From Magnetovibrio sp. (lineage in GTDB: Bacteria; Pseudomonadota; Alphaproteobacteria; Rhodospirillales; Magnetovibrionaceae), in assembly GCA_016763255.1 (NCBI GenBank), contig JAESUA010000377.1, forward strand, positions 1 to 14,973: a stretch of DNA of 14,973 nucleotides, given 5' to 3'. Positions 5,875 through 12,745 of the stretch are shown here, one piece after another. The notes beneath the pieces were generated by a model. The model did no database searches, had not been told where the DNA came from, and worked only from the letters and a program-made list of their open reading frames with translations. Each line of letters starts with the position of its first letter. The stretch's first letter is position 1. The position numbers were made by a program, and so were the translations under genes.

Positions 5875-7218
5875 TTAAAGGCCGTAAGCACGGGCCAGCA
5901 ATTGAACCGGATGGCGCAACGCCCGACCGGGGCCGTTGAGGGCTTGGTCCTTGCGCTCGAGGCCTTGGAGGATTTGATCACGCGCCAACGGGCATTCGCT
6001 GACCACATAAGCATTGTCGGCCTTGGCGGCGGCACGAAACACCGCCGTGCCGACCTTCATGCCGGTCTCGAAGAAGTCTTTGGTCACCCCCAGGGAGCCA
6101 CCATGGCCCGAGCAACGCTCAATCACCGTGGTCGCGGTATCGGGGATCAGCTTCATCAGCTGTTGCGCCTTACGGCCCATATTCTGGGCCCTGGCATGGC
6201 AAGCGATGTGGACCGTAACCCCGCCTTCGAGCGGTTTGATCCCCTCGGCGAGGCCTTCTTTGTCGGCAATGGCACACACGTACTCGGTGGCGTCAAAAGT
6301 CGCTTGTGACAACGCTTTAACGTTTTCATCGTGCGTTTCGATCAAGGGGTATTCAAATTTCAGCATCAACGCACAACTGGCCACCGGCACAACGATGTCA
6401 AAACCGTCATCAACATATGGTTTCAAGGCCAGCGCCAGGGCTCGGGCCTTGGCCGCAACCCGTTCCAAATCACCTTGTTCCAGCTGCGGCATGCCACAGC
6501 ATTCTGGATAGACGATATCCACCTTAATGCCATTTTTGGCCAGCACCTTGCGCAGGTCCAGCACGATGTCGGGATCATTGTATTCGCCAAAACATGAGGC
6601 ATAAATCACCGCTTTGCGTTGGCCATATGCCGGTGCTGTGGCATTGATGCTCAGCGTTTCAGCCTTGGCGCGGGCCTGGCAGGTCTGCTTGGCAAATTGC
6701 GGCAACGTGGCGTCTTTGTGCACCCCGTGGGTAACTTGCATGATCGAGCGGGTGAGGCCATTGGAACGCTGGGTGGCCCAGTTGGCCAGCCCCGATAATT
6801 TGACGCCGAGCGGACCGTTTTTATCCATCTCGCCGAGCATGTCTTGTTTTTTGTTGCTTTGACCTTTTTTGAACTTTACCGCCCGTGCGCGCAACATCAA
6901 ATGGGGGAAATCGATGTTCCATTCGTGGGGCGGAACGTAGGGACATTTGGTCATGAAGCACAGATCGCACAAGGTGCAGCCATCAACCACCTTCCCATAA
7001 TCGGCTTTGTCGACACCGTCGAGTTCACCGGTGGCGGATTCATCGATCAAATCAAACAAAGTCGGGAAGCTGTCACACAGATTGAAACACCGTCGACAGC
7101 CATGGCACAAATCAAAGACCCGCTCCATTTCGGCCATCACCTTAGTTTCATCGTGGAAGTCTTTTTCTTGCCACTTCAACTGATGGCGCGTCGGTGCGCT
7201 TAAACTGCCTTCTCTCAT
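5875..7218 (-). CDS. iron-sulfur protein with two 4Cys motifs and two CCG domains (GlpC/HdrD-like)
   Basis: 447 residues from ATG 7218, chosen because GAGGTGGGG sits just upstream; the frame extends 16 codons further without a better start. The N-terminal part has two [4Fe-4S] motifs: Cys38, 41, 44, 48 and Cys81, 84, 87, 92 (the last spacing is 4 rather than the usual 3). Two CCG-type domains follow: Cys209 with Cys240-Cys241-Gly242 and Cys282, then Cys340 with Cys369-Ser-Gly-His-Gly-Gly and Cys409. This is the layout of GlpC and of heterodisulfide-reductase subunit D-like proteins, which pass electrons between a flavoprotein or thiol substrate and a carrier. No transmembrane helix is seen, so it is cytosolic or peripheral. 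Next to rubrerythrin and DUF3501 it may feed electrons to the rubrerythrin; that is inferred. The second CCG has Ser in place of the second Cys. Confidence 0.82.
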   Translation of the reverse strand: MREGSLSAPTRHQLKWQEKDFHDETKVMAEMERVFDLCHGCRRCFNLCDSFPTLFDLIDESATGELDGVDKADYGKVVDGCTLCDLCFMTKCPYVPPHEWNIDFPHLMLRARAVKFKKGQSNKKQDMLGEMDKNGPLGVKLSGLANWATQRSNGLTRSIMQVTHGVHKDATLPQFAKQTCQARAKAETLSINATAPAYGQRKAVIYASCFGEYNDPDIVLDLRKVLAKNGIKVDIVYPECCGMPQLEQGDLERVAAKARALALALKPYVDDGFDIVVPVASCALMLKFEYPLIETHDENVKALSQATFDATEYVCAIADKEGLAEGIKPLEGGVTVHIACHARAQNMGRKAQQLMKLIPDTATTVIERCSGHGGSLGVTKDFFETGMKVGTAVFRAAAKADNAYVVSECPLARDQILQGLERKDQALNGPGRALRHPVQLLARAYGL

Positions 7219-7229
7219 GTCCCCACCTC

Positions 7230-7246
7230 GCGAAATAATATATCGC
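7230..7246. promoter_or_regulatory. near-palindromic operator candidate over the -10 box
   Basis: On the minus strand GCGATATATTATTTCGC is a 17-bp palindrome with a single mismatched pair. It covers the proposed -10 hexamer and start region of the iron-sulfur gene, an ideal repressor position. The cognate regulator is not known; the adjacent Irr/Fur protein is a candidate. Confidence 0.4.
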
Positions 7247-7266
7247 TCAATTTTACTATAGTGCAA
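7237..7266 (-). promoter_or_regulatory. promoter of the iron-sulfur / DUF3501 operon
   Basis: On the minus strand TTGCAC (7261-7266), an 18-nt spacer and TATATT (7237-7242). The start would fall near 7230, leaving a very short leader with the Shine-Dalgarno. A terminator just upstream (7277-7300) makes a separate promoter here likely. Confidence 0.5.
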
Positions 7267-7276
7267 AACGCAACAC

Positions 7277-7300
7277 GGGGAGCTTCAAAGAAAGCCCCCC
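7277..7300 (-). terminator. terminator after rubrerythrin
   Basis: GGGGAGCTT (7277-7285) and AAGCCCCCC (7292-7300) form a 9-bp stem with one G-U pair on the minus strand and a 6-nt loop, then GTGTTGCGTTTT. The T-tail is interrupted, so some readthrough into the iron-sulfur gene is possible. Confidence 0.6.
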
Positions 7301-7330
7301 GCGCCACAAATTCTTCAGACCGGAGCGAAA

Positions 7331-7747
7331 TTAGTCCAGGCTGTCGAGGGCCTTTTGGAAACGCCCAGCGTGAGATTTTTCGGCTTTCGCCAGAGTCTCA
7401 AACCAATCGGCAATTTCATCAAAACCTTCGTCACGAGCGGTTTTCGCCATGCCCGGATACATATCGGTGTATTCGTGGGTTTCGCCGGCAATCGCCGCCT
7501 TCAAGTTGTCGCCGGTGGGGCCGATGGCCAAGCCGGTGGCCGGATCGCCGGTTTCTTCAAGAAACTCGAGGTGACCGTGGGCGTGGCCGGTTTCACCTTC
7601 GGCGGTGGACCTAAATACGGTGGCAACATCGTTATAACCTTCGATGTCGGCTTTTTGAGCGAAGTACAGATAACGGCGGTTGGCCTGGGATTCTCCGGCG
7701 AACGCGGCTTTTAAATTGTCTTCGGTTTTGCTGTCTTTCAAACCCAT
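7331..7747 (-). CDS. rubrerythrin-family di-iron protein without rubredoxin domain
   Basis: 138 residues, the length of the bare four-helix ferritin-like domain; the C-terminal rubredoxin FeS4 domain of classical rubrerythrin is absent (no cysteines at all). The full di-iron ligand set is present and spaced as in classical rubrerythrin: Glu19, Glu52, His55, Glu89, Glu92, Glu123 and His126. Rubrerythrins reduce hydrogen peroxide to water in the cytosol, taking electrons from rubredoxin or another donor. Without its own rubredoxin this protein needs an external donor, for which the neighbouring iron-sulfur protein is a candidate (inference). The ATG has AGAGGA 8 nt upstream. The gene is flanked by terminators on both sides and seems to be a single-gene transcript. 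Confidence 0.93.
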   Translation of the reverse strand: MGLKDSKTEDNLKAAFAGESQANRRYLYFAQKADIEGYNDVATVFRSTAEGETGHAHGHLEFLEETGDPATGLAIGPTGDNLKAAIAGETHEYTDMYPGMAKTARDEGFDEIADWFETLAKAEKSHAGRFQKALDSLD

Positions 7748-7769
7748 GACGGTTTCCTCTCAACTGATG

Positions 7770-7785
7770 AATTCATAAATGAATT
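7770..7785. promoter_or_regulatory. inverted repeat in the rubrerythrin leader
   Basis: AATTCA-TAAA-TGAATT, perfect 6-bp arms, between the proposed start point and the Shine-Dalgarno. A second inverted repeat, GGTGGT (7790-7795) / ACCACC (7806-7811), lies just upstream. Either may be a regulator site or a leader RNA hairpin; I cannot match them to a known box. Confidence 0.35.
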
Positions 7786-7819
7786 ATTGGGTGGTCGAAT
7801 ATTGCACCACCGTGCACCG

Positions 7820-7847
7820 ACTATAACCCTTTGATTGTCATGGTCAA
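7820..7847 (-). promoter_or_regulatory. promoter of rubrerythrin
   Basis: On the minus strand TTGACC (7842-7847), a 16-nt spacer and TATAGT (7820-7825). The start would be near 7813, giving a leader of about 65 nt that holds two inverted repeats. Confidence 0.5.
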
Positions 7848-7851
7848 CACA

Positions 7852-7882
7852 AAATAGAGGGCTTCTAAAGAGCCCTCTATTT
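7852..7882 (-). terminator. terminator of the irr-like gene (bidirectional symmetry)
   Basis: Perfect 12-bp arms AAATAGAGGGCT (7852-7863) and AGCCCTCTATTT (7871-7882), loop 7 nt, with TTTTGTG following on the minus strand. It isolates the regulator gene from rubrerythrin. Confidence 0.8.
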
Positions 7883-7903
7883 CATTGAAATATATGAATA
7901 AGT

Positions 7904-8311
7904 TTAGGCTGCTGCAAGTCGCACCACAACATCGATACCGGTGATCTTGGTGCCATCGGGCGCACTGGGCATCTCTACCAGCTGTACCGTGCCGCCGGGA
8001 ATGTCTTCCAAAAAGCCGGTGGCTTCGTGGAAAAAGTGGCCGTGCTCGCTGGTGGTGGTGTCAAAGTACGAACGCGCCGGATCCACCACAATTTCGCGCA
8101 GCAGACCTGCTTCGGTGAACTGATGCAAAGTATTGTAAACCGTCGCGAGTGATACGCGAATGGTCGCATCTTGGGCCTCGGCATGCAGCATTTCTGCCGT
8201 CACGTGGCGGGCACCATTTTCGAACAATAATTTTGCAAGGGCAAGACGTTGGCGGGTGGGCCGTAAGCCAGCACCGCGTAATTTCTCCAGAACTTGTGCG
8301 TAAGGTCTCAT
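7904..8311 (-). CDS. irr: Fur-superfamily regulator, Irr-like
   Basis: 135 residues from ATG 8311, which has GGGAG 5 nt upstream; an 11-codon upstream extension is possible but lacks a ribosome site. The N-terminal winged helix shows LRGAGLRPTRQRLALAKLLF (11-30), HVTAEMLHAEA and VSLATVYNTLHQFTEAGLL (53-71). The C-terminal half carries a His-rich metal/haem region, EHGHFFHE (89-96, His90, 92 and 95), followed by TGFLEDIP. There is no cysteine, so the CxxC zinc sites of many Fur and PerR proteins and the GCPWHD haem motif of Bradyrhizobium Irr are both missing. This pattern fits alphaproteobacterial Irr, which senses iron through haem, better than Fur. Adjacency to rubrerythrin suggests control of iron or peroxide genes. 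An FNR-like box lies about 55 bp upstream. PerR-like function cannot be excluded. Confidence 0.82.
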   Translation of the reverse strand: MRPYAQVLEKLRGAGLRPTRQRLALAKLLFENGARHVTAEMLHAEAQDATIRVSLATVYNTLHQFTEAGLLREIVVDPARSYFDTTTSEHGHFFHEATGFLEDIPGGTVQLVEMPSAPDGTKITGIDVVVRLAAA

Positions 8312-8364
8312 GATAACTCCCATTCTAACTAACGTATCCTGCACTCACAAAGCCTTCACAGTCC

Positions 8365-8378
8365 TTGACCTGCGTCAA
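8365..8378. promoter_or_regulatory. FNR/FixK-type box upstream of irr
   Basis: TTGACCTGCGTCAA fits the TTGA-N6-TCAA core shared by FNR, FnrL, FixK and DNR sites, with outer bases extending symmetry to CTTGAC-N4-GTCAAG. Its centre is about 60 bp before the irr ATG, compatible with class II activation from a start near 8328-8330. The only nearby gene pointing away from it is irr. Confidence 0.5.
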
Positions 8379-8500
8379 GCAGTGTAGGTTTGCCAAACCC
8401 TTACCGACTAGTTTGAGGTTAGACTGATTGCAAGACAGTTAAGCACATGTTGAATTGAACACACAGAATAAAACCACTACTTAACTATGGGTTATTAATA

Positions 8501-8537
8501 TTCTACCAAGCTGCGTGTATGATGTGGCTTGGTAGAA
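8501..8537 (-). terminator. hairpin ending the nitronate monooxygenase transcript
   Basis: Perfect 11-bp arms TTCTACCAAGC (8501-8511) and GCTTGGTAGAA (8527-8537), loop 15 nt, starting 5 nt past the stop codon. On the minus strand TATTAATAA follows, a poor T-tail, so it may terminate weakly or simply protect the 3' end. Confidence 0.55.
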
Positions 8538-8541
8538 GTGC

Positions 8542-8828
8542 TCAGTCACCGGTAACAATGCGGTCGACCAGCTGCTTTACCGTCGGGATGAAGCCATCTT
8601 TATAAAACGGGTCTTGACCAAATTTGTAGGCGTTGTGTCCGGCAAACATCAGGCTTTTATCCAAATCGCCGCCATGGGCGGCCAGCTGCAAGGCTTTTTG
8701 GATGCAGAATGAGCGCGGATCGGCGCGTTTTCCGGTGGTGCCTTCTTCGTTGTCGGCCCAGTTTGAAAAGCGGCATTGGCTCAGACAACACATGCATTCG
8801 GCCTGGGTTGTGGTGACCTGTTGCGCCT
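8542..8828 (-). pseudogene. nitronate monooxygenase, C-terminal part in a shifted frame
   Basis: This frame encodes the normal C-terminal end of the upstream monooxygenase: AQQVTTTQAECMCCLSQCRF, then RADPRSFCIQKAL, LMFAGHNAYKF and FIPTVKQLVDRIVTG before the TGA. It has no start codon or ribosome site at the junction. An ATG exists at 8898, but it lies inside the first part of the gene in the wrong frame. Adding one base near 8826-8831 joins it smoothly to the preceding frame. The cysteine cluster here is typical of this long monooxygenase form, so its loss probably matters for stability or activity. It is listed separately because the sequence as given does not encode it in one frame. Confidence 0.75.
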
Positions 8829-9941
8829 TTGCGGAGTCACAAAGACCATCGTCCCGTCGGGCGTCTTCATGGCCTCCGATTGGCCGGCATCGATCCACGC
8901 CTGGGCGCGGGGCAGGTCTTCGGGTTTGACGTAGTGAACCCGCGCGCGCGGACCCAAAGCCAATTTCGCAGTGAAGCCTTCTTCACCCGGTTTGGCGCGA
9001 TATTCGACTTGGCGTTCGCTACGTTCCACCAAGTCCTTCAGGAACGGGTTGCGCACCGCCGATGAATAGAACCCCGTGGGGCTGAACTGTTGCAACAAGA
9101 TATCGTCTTCTTGCAAGTTCAACAGCCGGTCTTTCCATTCTTGGAGGATCGGGCTTTCCTGGGTCAGCAACGGGCGCGAGCCGAATTGAAATGCTATCGG
9201 GCCCAACTCGTCATTGTCGATCCAGTCTTGCCAATCGCGCAAAAACCACACGCCACCCGCCATCACAATCGGCACACGATTGAGGCCATAACCGTTCATG
9301 ACTTTGCGCAAATCCAGTACGCGGCCATAAGGGTCTTGGGGGATTTTGGGATCTTCGGCGTTGGACAGGCCATTGTGACCACCCGCCAGCCACGGATCTT
9401 CGTAGACCACGCCGCCCAAAAGATCGGCATAATTTTTGTAGGCCCGGCGCCACAGCGCATTGAACGCGCGGCCGCTGGAGACGATAGGATAATAGTTGAT
9501 GCCGTATTGTGCGGCGATCTCGGCAACCTTGTAGGGCATGCCCGCACCACAGGTGATGCCGTGGATCAATACGCCCACTTCTTCCAGCACGCCGTGCAAA
9601 ATGGGCACGGTGCCACCCGCTTCCCACAAAACGTTCATGTGGATGCGGCCTTCACCACCGGAGACATGCCGGGCAATCTTGGCCTGTTCGATGCCGCCAC
9701 GGATGGCGTAAGTCTTTAATTCTTCAAACCGTTCGCGGCGGGTCTTGCCGTGATAAACCTGCGCAATGTAGGTGCCGTCTTCGGCATAACTGTCGGGGTT
9801 CACGCACGAAAAAGTGCCAATGCCACCGGCCTTGGCCCACGCGCCTGCGGTGGTGCCATTCGATATGGCCACGCCTTTGCCGCCTTCAACCAGGGGCAAT
9901 ACGTCCTTACCAAACATTTTAAAGGAATTGAGCGCTTTCAC
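8781..9941 (-). CDS. nitronate monooxygenase (2-nitropropane dioxygenase family), frameshifted
   Basis: FMN-dependent TIM-barrel enzyme that oxidises alkyl nitronates. The frame holds the barrel: VLPLVEGGKGVAISNG at the N-terminus, GGIGTFSCVN, MNVLWEAGGTVPIL, GITCGAGMPYKVAEIAAQYG, EDPWLAGGHNGLSNAEDP with the family AGGHxG motif, VPIVMAGGVWFLRDW, and AFQFGSRPLLTQESP. After MKTPDGTMVFVTP it goes off-family (QRRNRSPQPRPN) and stops at 8781; the true end lies in another frame (8542-8828). Joined, the protein would be about 466 residues, the usual size of this long form. GTG 9941 was chosen because GGAGG sits 4 nt upstream; an ATG at 9974 is further from any ribosome site. As written the product lacks its last roughly 95 residues. 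A one-base deletion, real or from sequencing, is the likely cause. Confidence 0.82.
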   Translation of the reverse strand: MKALNSFKMFGKDVLPLVEGGKGVAISNGTTAGAWAKAGGIGTFSCVNPDSYAEDGTYIAQVYHGKTRRERFEELKTYAIRGGIEQAKIARHVSGGEGRIHMNVLWEAGGTVPILHGVLEEVGVLIHGITCGAGMPYKVAEIAAQYGINYYPIVSSGRAFNALWRRAYKNYADLLGGVVYEDPWLAGGHNGLSNAEDPKIPQDPYGRVLDLRKVMNGYGLNRVPIVMAGGVWFLRDWQDWIDNDELGPIAFQFGSRPLLTQESPILQEWKDRLLNLQEDDILLQQFSPTGFYSSAVRNPFLKDLVERSERQVEYRAKPGEEGFTAKLALGPRARVHYVKPEDLPRAQAWIDAGQSEAMKTPDGTMVFVTPQRRNRSPQPRPNACVV

Positions 9942-10021
9942 GGAACCTCCGGGTCTTCGGCCCGCCCCACACATCGGGCTGCATGCGGAGCTTTTGAGCC
10001 TATAGCAGTAGCATTATCAAT

Positions 10022-10039
10022 AGCATACACGATTATGCT
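10022..10039. promoter_or_regulatory. inverted repeat upstream of the monooxygenase
   Basis: AGCATA-N6-TATGCT with perfect arms, next to phased TAGCA repeats at 10003, 10009 and 10021. The block lies 60-100 bp before the GTG start, in an AT-rich stretch that probably contains the promoter. I cannot assign a regulator. Confidence 0.3.
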
Positions 10040-10080
10040 TTAACAATGTGGTCTGAATGCGGCCCAACTTAAATAATGGA

Positions 10081-10117
10081 CCATAATAAACGGGACGGTC
10101 CTCGGTTATGAGTCCCG
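10081..10117 (-). terminator. terminator of pnp
   Basis: CGGGAC (10091-10096) pairs with GTCCCG (10112-10117), loop 15 nt, followed on the minus strand by TTTATTATGG. It lies about 27 nt past the pnp stop and closes the operon. The stem is short but GC-rich. Confidence 0.6.
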
Positions 10118-10143
10118 CCCCGCGCCTTAAATGTGGCTTAGTC

Positions 10144-12267
10144 TTATTCCGGGGGGATTTCTTTACCGGATTCTTGATCGACGATTTTCATCGACAACTT
10201 AACTTTGCCGCGATCGTCGATGCCGATCAATTTGACCTTCACGGCCTGACCTTCTTTGACGATGTCGGTGACTTTATCGACCCGGTAATTGGCCAGTTCG
10301 GAAATGTGCACCAGACCGTCGCGCGGTCCCATGAAGTTTACGAATGCACCGAAGTCCATGATCTTGACCACTTTACCGGTGTAGATCACGCCCACTTCCG
10401 GTTCGGCCACAATGTTCTTGATCCAATTGATGGCTTCTTGCATGGCAACTTCATCGACGGCGGCAACCTTGACGGTGCCATCATCATCCAAATCAATCTT
10501 GGCGCCGGTGGTTTCGCAGATTTCGCGAATCACCTTGCCGCCCGCGCCGATCACGTCGCAGATTTTGTCTTTGTTGATCTGGAAAGTTTCGATGCGCGGC
10601 GCGGTGGCGGCAACGCTTTCACGGCCATGGTCGATGGTGTGACCCATTTCGCCCAGGATGTGCAAACGACCGTCTTTGGCCTGTGCCAACGCGGTTTCCA
10701 TGATGTTCATGGTGATGGACGTGATCTTGATGTCCATCTGCAAAGACGTGATGCCCTTTTCGGTACCAGCAACCTTGAAGTCCATGTCGCCGAGGTGATC
10801 TTCGTCACCGAGGATGTCCGACAAAATAGCAACGCCGCTTTCTTCTTTGATCAAGCCCATGGCGATGCCCGCAACAGGACGTAACAACGGAACACCGGCA
10901 TCCATCAGCGCCAAAGAGGTCGAACACACGGTGGCCATCGATGATGATCCGTTGGATTCGGTGATTTCAGAGACCACGCGGATGGTGTAGGGGAAATCTT
11001 CCTTGGTCGGCATCACCGGATGGATCGCCCGCCAAGCCAATTTACCATGGCCGACTTCACGACGACCGGTGGCACCAAAGCGCCCGGCTTCACCGACCGA
11101 GTACGGAGGGAAGTTGTAGTGCAGCATGAAGTGCGAACGGTACGAGCCTTCGAGGGCGTCGATGATCTGTTCGTCCGAACCAGTGCCCAGGGTGGCAACG
11201 CCGATGGACTGGGTTTCACCGCGGGTGAACAAGGCAGAGCCGTGAGCGCGGTCCAAAATACCGACTTCGGTATTGATCGGGCGGACCGTCTTGGTGTCGC
11301 GGCCATCGATACGCACGCCGGTTTCCAAGATCGACAAACGCACGATGCTTTTTTCCACCGCTTTGAGCGCATCGTCCAAGGTGGCGGACAACAGGTCGGC
11401 GTCAAATTCGCCGGATTCTTTGATGGCGGATTTGGCGGCGGATTTGGCAGTGTTGACAGCACCTTGACGTTCGAGCTTGTCGGAAATCTTGTAGGCATCG
11501 CGCAGACCGGCTTCGGCCAATTGCTTGACCTTGGCTTTCACTGCATCGGTGCCTTCAAGAGCTTCTTTGAGCTCCATCGGTTCTTTGGCGCAATGTTCGG
11601 CCAACTCAATGATCGCATCGATCACCGGCTGGAAGGCTTCGTGACCAAAAGCCACCGCACTCAGCATCACTTCTTCGCTGAGTTCAGAAGCTTCGGATTC
11701 GACCATCAACACACCTTCTTTGGTGCCCGCGACCACCAGGTCGAGGTCGGAATCAGCCATGGTGTCGATGGCCGGGTTGAGCACAAATTCACCGTCAATG
11801 CGGCCCACGCGACAACCGGCGATGGGACCCATGAAGGGCGCGCCGGAAATGCACATGGCGGCGGAGGTGCCGACCATGGCGACCATATCCGGATCGTTCT
11901 CCATATCGTGCTGCATCACCGTACAGATCACCTGGACTTCGTTTTTAAAACCCTTGGCAAACAGCGGACGGATCGGACGATCGATCAGGCGCGAGGTCAA
12001 CGTTTCCTTTTCGGAAGGACGGCCTTCGCGCTTGAAGAAGCCACCCGGGATACGACCGGCGGCATAGGTTTTTTCTTGGTAGTGAACCGACAGCGGGAAA
12101 AAGTCGATGCCCGGGCGCTCGGAATCCATAGCGACCACGGTGCACGAAACTTTTGTTTCGCCATATGTCGCCATCACGGCGCCGGAGGCTTGGCGGGCAA
12201 TCTTACCGGTTTCGAGAACCAGCGTGCGGCCGCCCCATTCGAGTTCTTTCCTGAATTCTTTAAACAT
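10144..12267 (-). CDS. pnp: polyribonucleotide nucleotidyltransferase (PNPase)
   Basis: Phosphorolytic 3'-5' exoribonuclease of RNA decay, normally a trimer and often bound to the degradosome. 707 residues from ATG 12267, chosen because AAGGA is 9 nt upstream; the two ATGs further upstream sit on or before that site. Domain order is complete: RNase PH 1 (about 5-225), helical linker, RNase PH 2 (about 315-540) with the catalytic [11 protein letters not shown] region (about 437-446) and [11 protein letters not shown] (about 492-502), a KH domain with IGAGGKVI (about 573-580; GAGG where many have GKGG or GPGG), and an S1 domain (about 625-694) ending in GKVKLSMK. The gene follows rpsO, the classic arrangement, with a strong terminator and a leader hairpin between them, suggesting partial readthrough plus leader-based control. 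Confidence 0.98.
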   Translation of the reverse strand: MFKEFRKELEWGGRTLVLETGKIARQASGAVMATYGETKVSCTVVAMDSERPGIDFFPLSVHYQEKTYAAGRIPGGFFKREGRPSEKETLTSRLIDRPIRPLFAKGFKNEVQVICTVMQHDMENDPDMVAMVGTSAAMCISGAPFMGPIAGCRVGRIDGEFVLNPAIDTMADSDLDLVVAGTKEGVLMVESEASELSEEVMLSAVAFGHEAFQPVIDAIIELAEHCAKEPMELKEALEGTDAVKAKVKQLAEAGLRDAYKISDKLERQGAVNTAKSAAKSAIKESGEFDADLLSATLDDALKAVEKSIVRLSILETGVRIDGRDTKTVRPINTEVGILDRAHGSALFTRGETQSIGVATLGTGSDEQIIDALEGSYRSHFMLHYNFPPYSVGEAGRFGATGRREVGHGKLAWRAIHPVMPTKEDFPYTIRVVSEITESNGSSSMATVCSTSLALMDAGVPLLRPVAGIAMGLIKEESGVAILSDILGDEDHLGDMDFKVAGTEKGITSLQMDIKITSITMNIMETALAQAKDGRLHILGEMGHTIDHGRESVAATAPRIETFQINKDKICDVIGAGGKVIREICETTGAKIDLDDDGTVKVAAVDEVAMQEAINWIKNIVAEPEVGVIYTGKVVKIMDFGAFVNFMGPRDGLVHISELANYRVDKVTDIVKEGQAVKVKLIGIDDRGKVKLSMKIVDQESGKEIPPE

Positions 12268-12339
12268 ACTTTTCATTCCTTGCAAATCATGCGGCAGGCA
12301 ACATTTGGTTTATTTGCCGACCATAATGTCCCGCCGATC

Positions 12340-12363
12340 CCCAACCGGCCATCCGGTTGTGGG
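12340..12363 (-). other. pnp leader hairpin
   Basis: AACCGG (12343-12348) and CCGGTT (12353-12358) pair around a 4-nt loop, extended by CCC (12340-12342) with GGG (12361-12363) across a 2-nt bulge. It lies about 75-100 nt upstream of the pnp ATG. In Escherichia coli a leader stem-loop cut by RNase III lets PNPase repress its own mRNA; a similar role here is inferred from position only. Confidence 0.4.
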
Positions 12364-12411
12364 TTTGTCTTTTCATTCGGCATATTTTTAATATAAGCGA
12401 ACAAAAAGACC

Positions 12412-12454
12412 GACGGCCAGTCCCCGTTTGCCATCTGGCGGGGGGCTGGCCGTC
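12412..12454 (-). terminator. strong intrinsic terminator between rpsO and pnp
   Basis: GACGGCCAGTCCCCG (12412-12426) pairs with CGGGGGGCTGGCCGTC (12439-12454): 9 perfect bp, then a G-rich extension with one bulge, loop 12 nt. On the minus strand GGTCTTTTTGTT follows. It starts 6 nt past the rpsO stop. pnp expression must come from readthrough or a promoter in the AT-rich 12375-12410 stretch. Confidence 0.85.
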
Positions 12455-12460
12455 AACACT

Positions 12461-12730
12461 TTAGCGGCGTAAGCCGAGACGCTTGATCAGGTTCTGATAG
12501 CGGTCTTGATCCTTCTTCTTGGTATAATCCAGAAGACGGCGACGCTTACCAACCATGATCAGCAACCCACGGCGCGAGTGGTGATCTTTTTTGTGTGTTT
12601 TGAGGTGATCGGTGAGGTTGAGAATCCGTTGAGTGAGAATGGAAACCTGCACCTCGGGGGAACCGGTATCACCCGGTTTTGTAGCATATTCTTTAATGAG
12701 CTCTTGTTTGCGCTCTGCAGTAATCGACAT
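12461..12730 (-). CDS. rpsO: 30S ribosomal protein S15
   Basis: 89 residues, the standard S15 length. Diagnostic stretches are [55 protein letters not shown] and [15 protein letters not shown], ending IKRLGLRR. S15 binds 16S rRNA early in assembly of the small-subunit platform. AGGAG lies 6 nt before the ATG, and the truB stop is 15 bp upstream, so the two are co-transcribed. S15 often represses its own translation through mRNA structure; I see no clear pseudoknot in the 15-bp gap, so any such element would have to extend into truB or the coding region. Confidence 0.98.
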   Translation of the reverse strand: MSITAERKQELIKEYATKPGDTGSPEVQVSILTQRILNLTDHLKTHKKDHHSRRGLLIMVGKRRRLLDYTKKKDQDRYQNLIKRLGLRR

Positions 12731-12745
12731 CGTGTACTCCTATAA

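Noticed and set aside
5844..6035. An upstream extension of the DUF3501 reading frame by 64 codons
   Set aside because: It overlaps the iron-sulfur gene, is not family-like, and a good ribosome site lies before ATG 5843.
5797..6309. Plus-strand open frames antisense to the iron-sulfur protein and DUF3501 genes
   Set aside because: They are reverse-strand shadows of well-supported genes, with no recognisable protein family.
5875..7218. Calling the iron-sulfur protein a true methanogen-type heterodisulfide reductase HdrD
   Set aside because: The domain layout is shared with GlpC and many other electron carriers; no coenzyme M/B metabolism or HdrE partner is present.
8501..8537. The 11-bp inverted repeat as a regulator operator
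   Set aside because: It lies just past a stop codon with no promoter or gene start beside it, so a transcript-end hairpin is the simpler reading.
9090..9719. A 209-codon plus-strand open frame opposite the nitronate monooxygenase
   Set aside because: The opposite strand encodes clear family motifs throughout; this frame has none.
11020..12396. A 458-codon open frame on the plus strand, antisense to pnp
   Set aside because: It mirrors the codon pattern of the highly conserved pnp gene, has low-complexity His/Gly/Phe-rich content, and shows no domain or convincing ribosome site.
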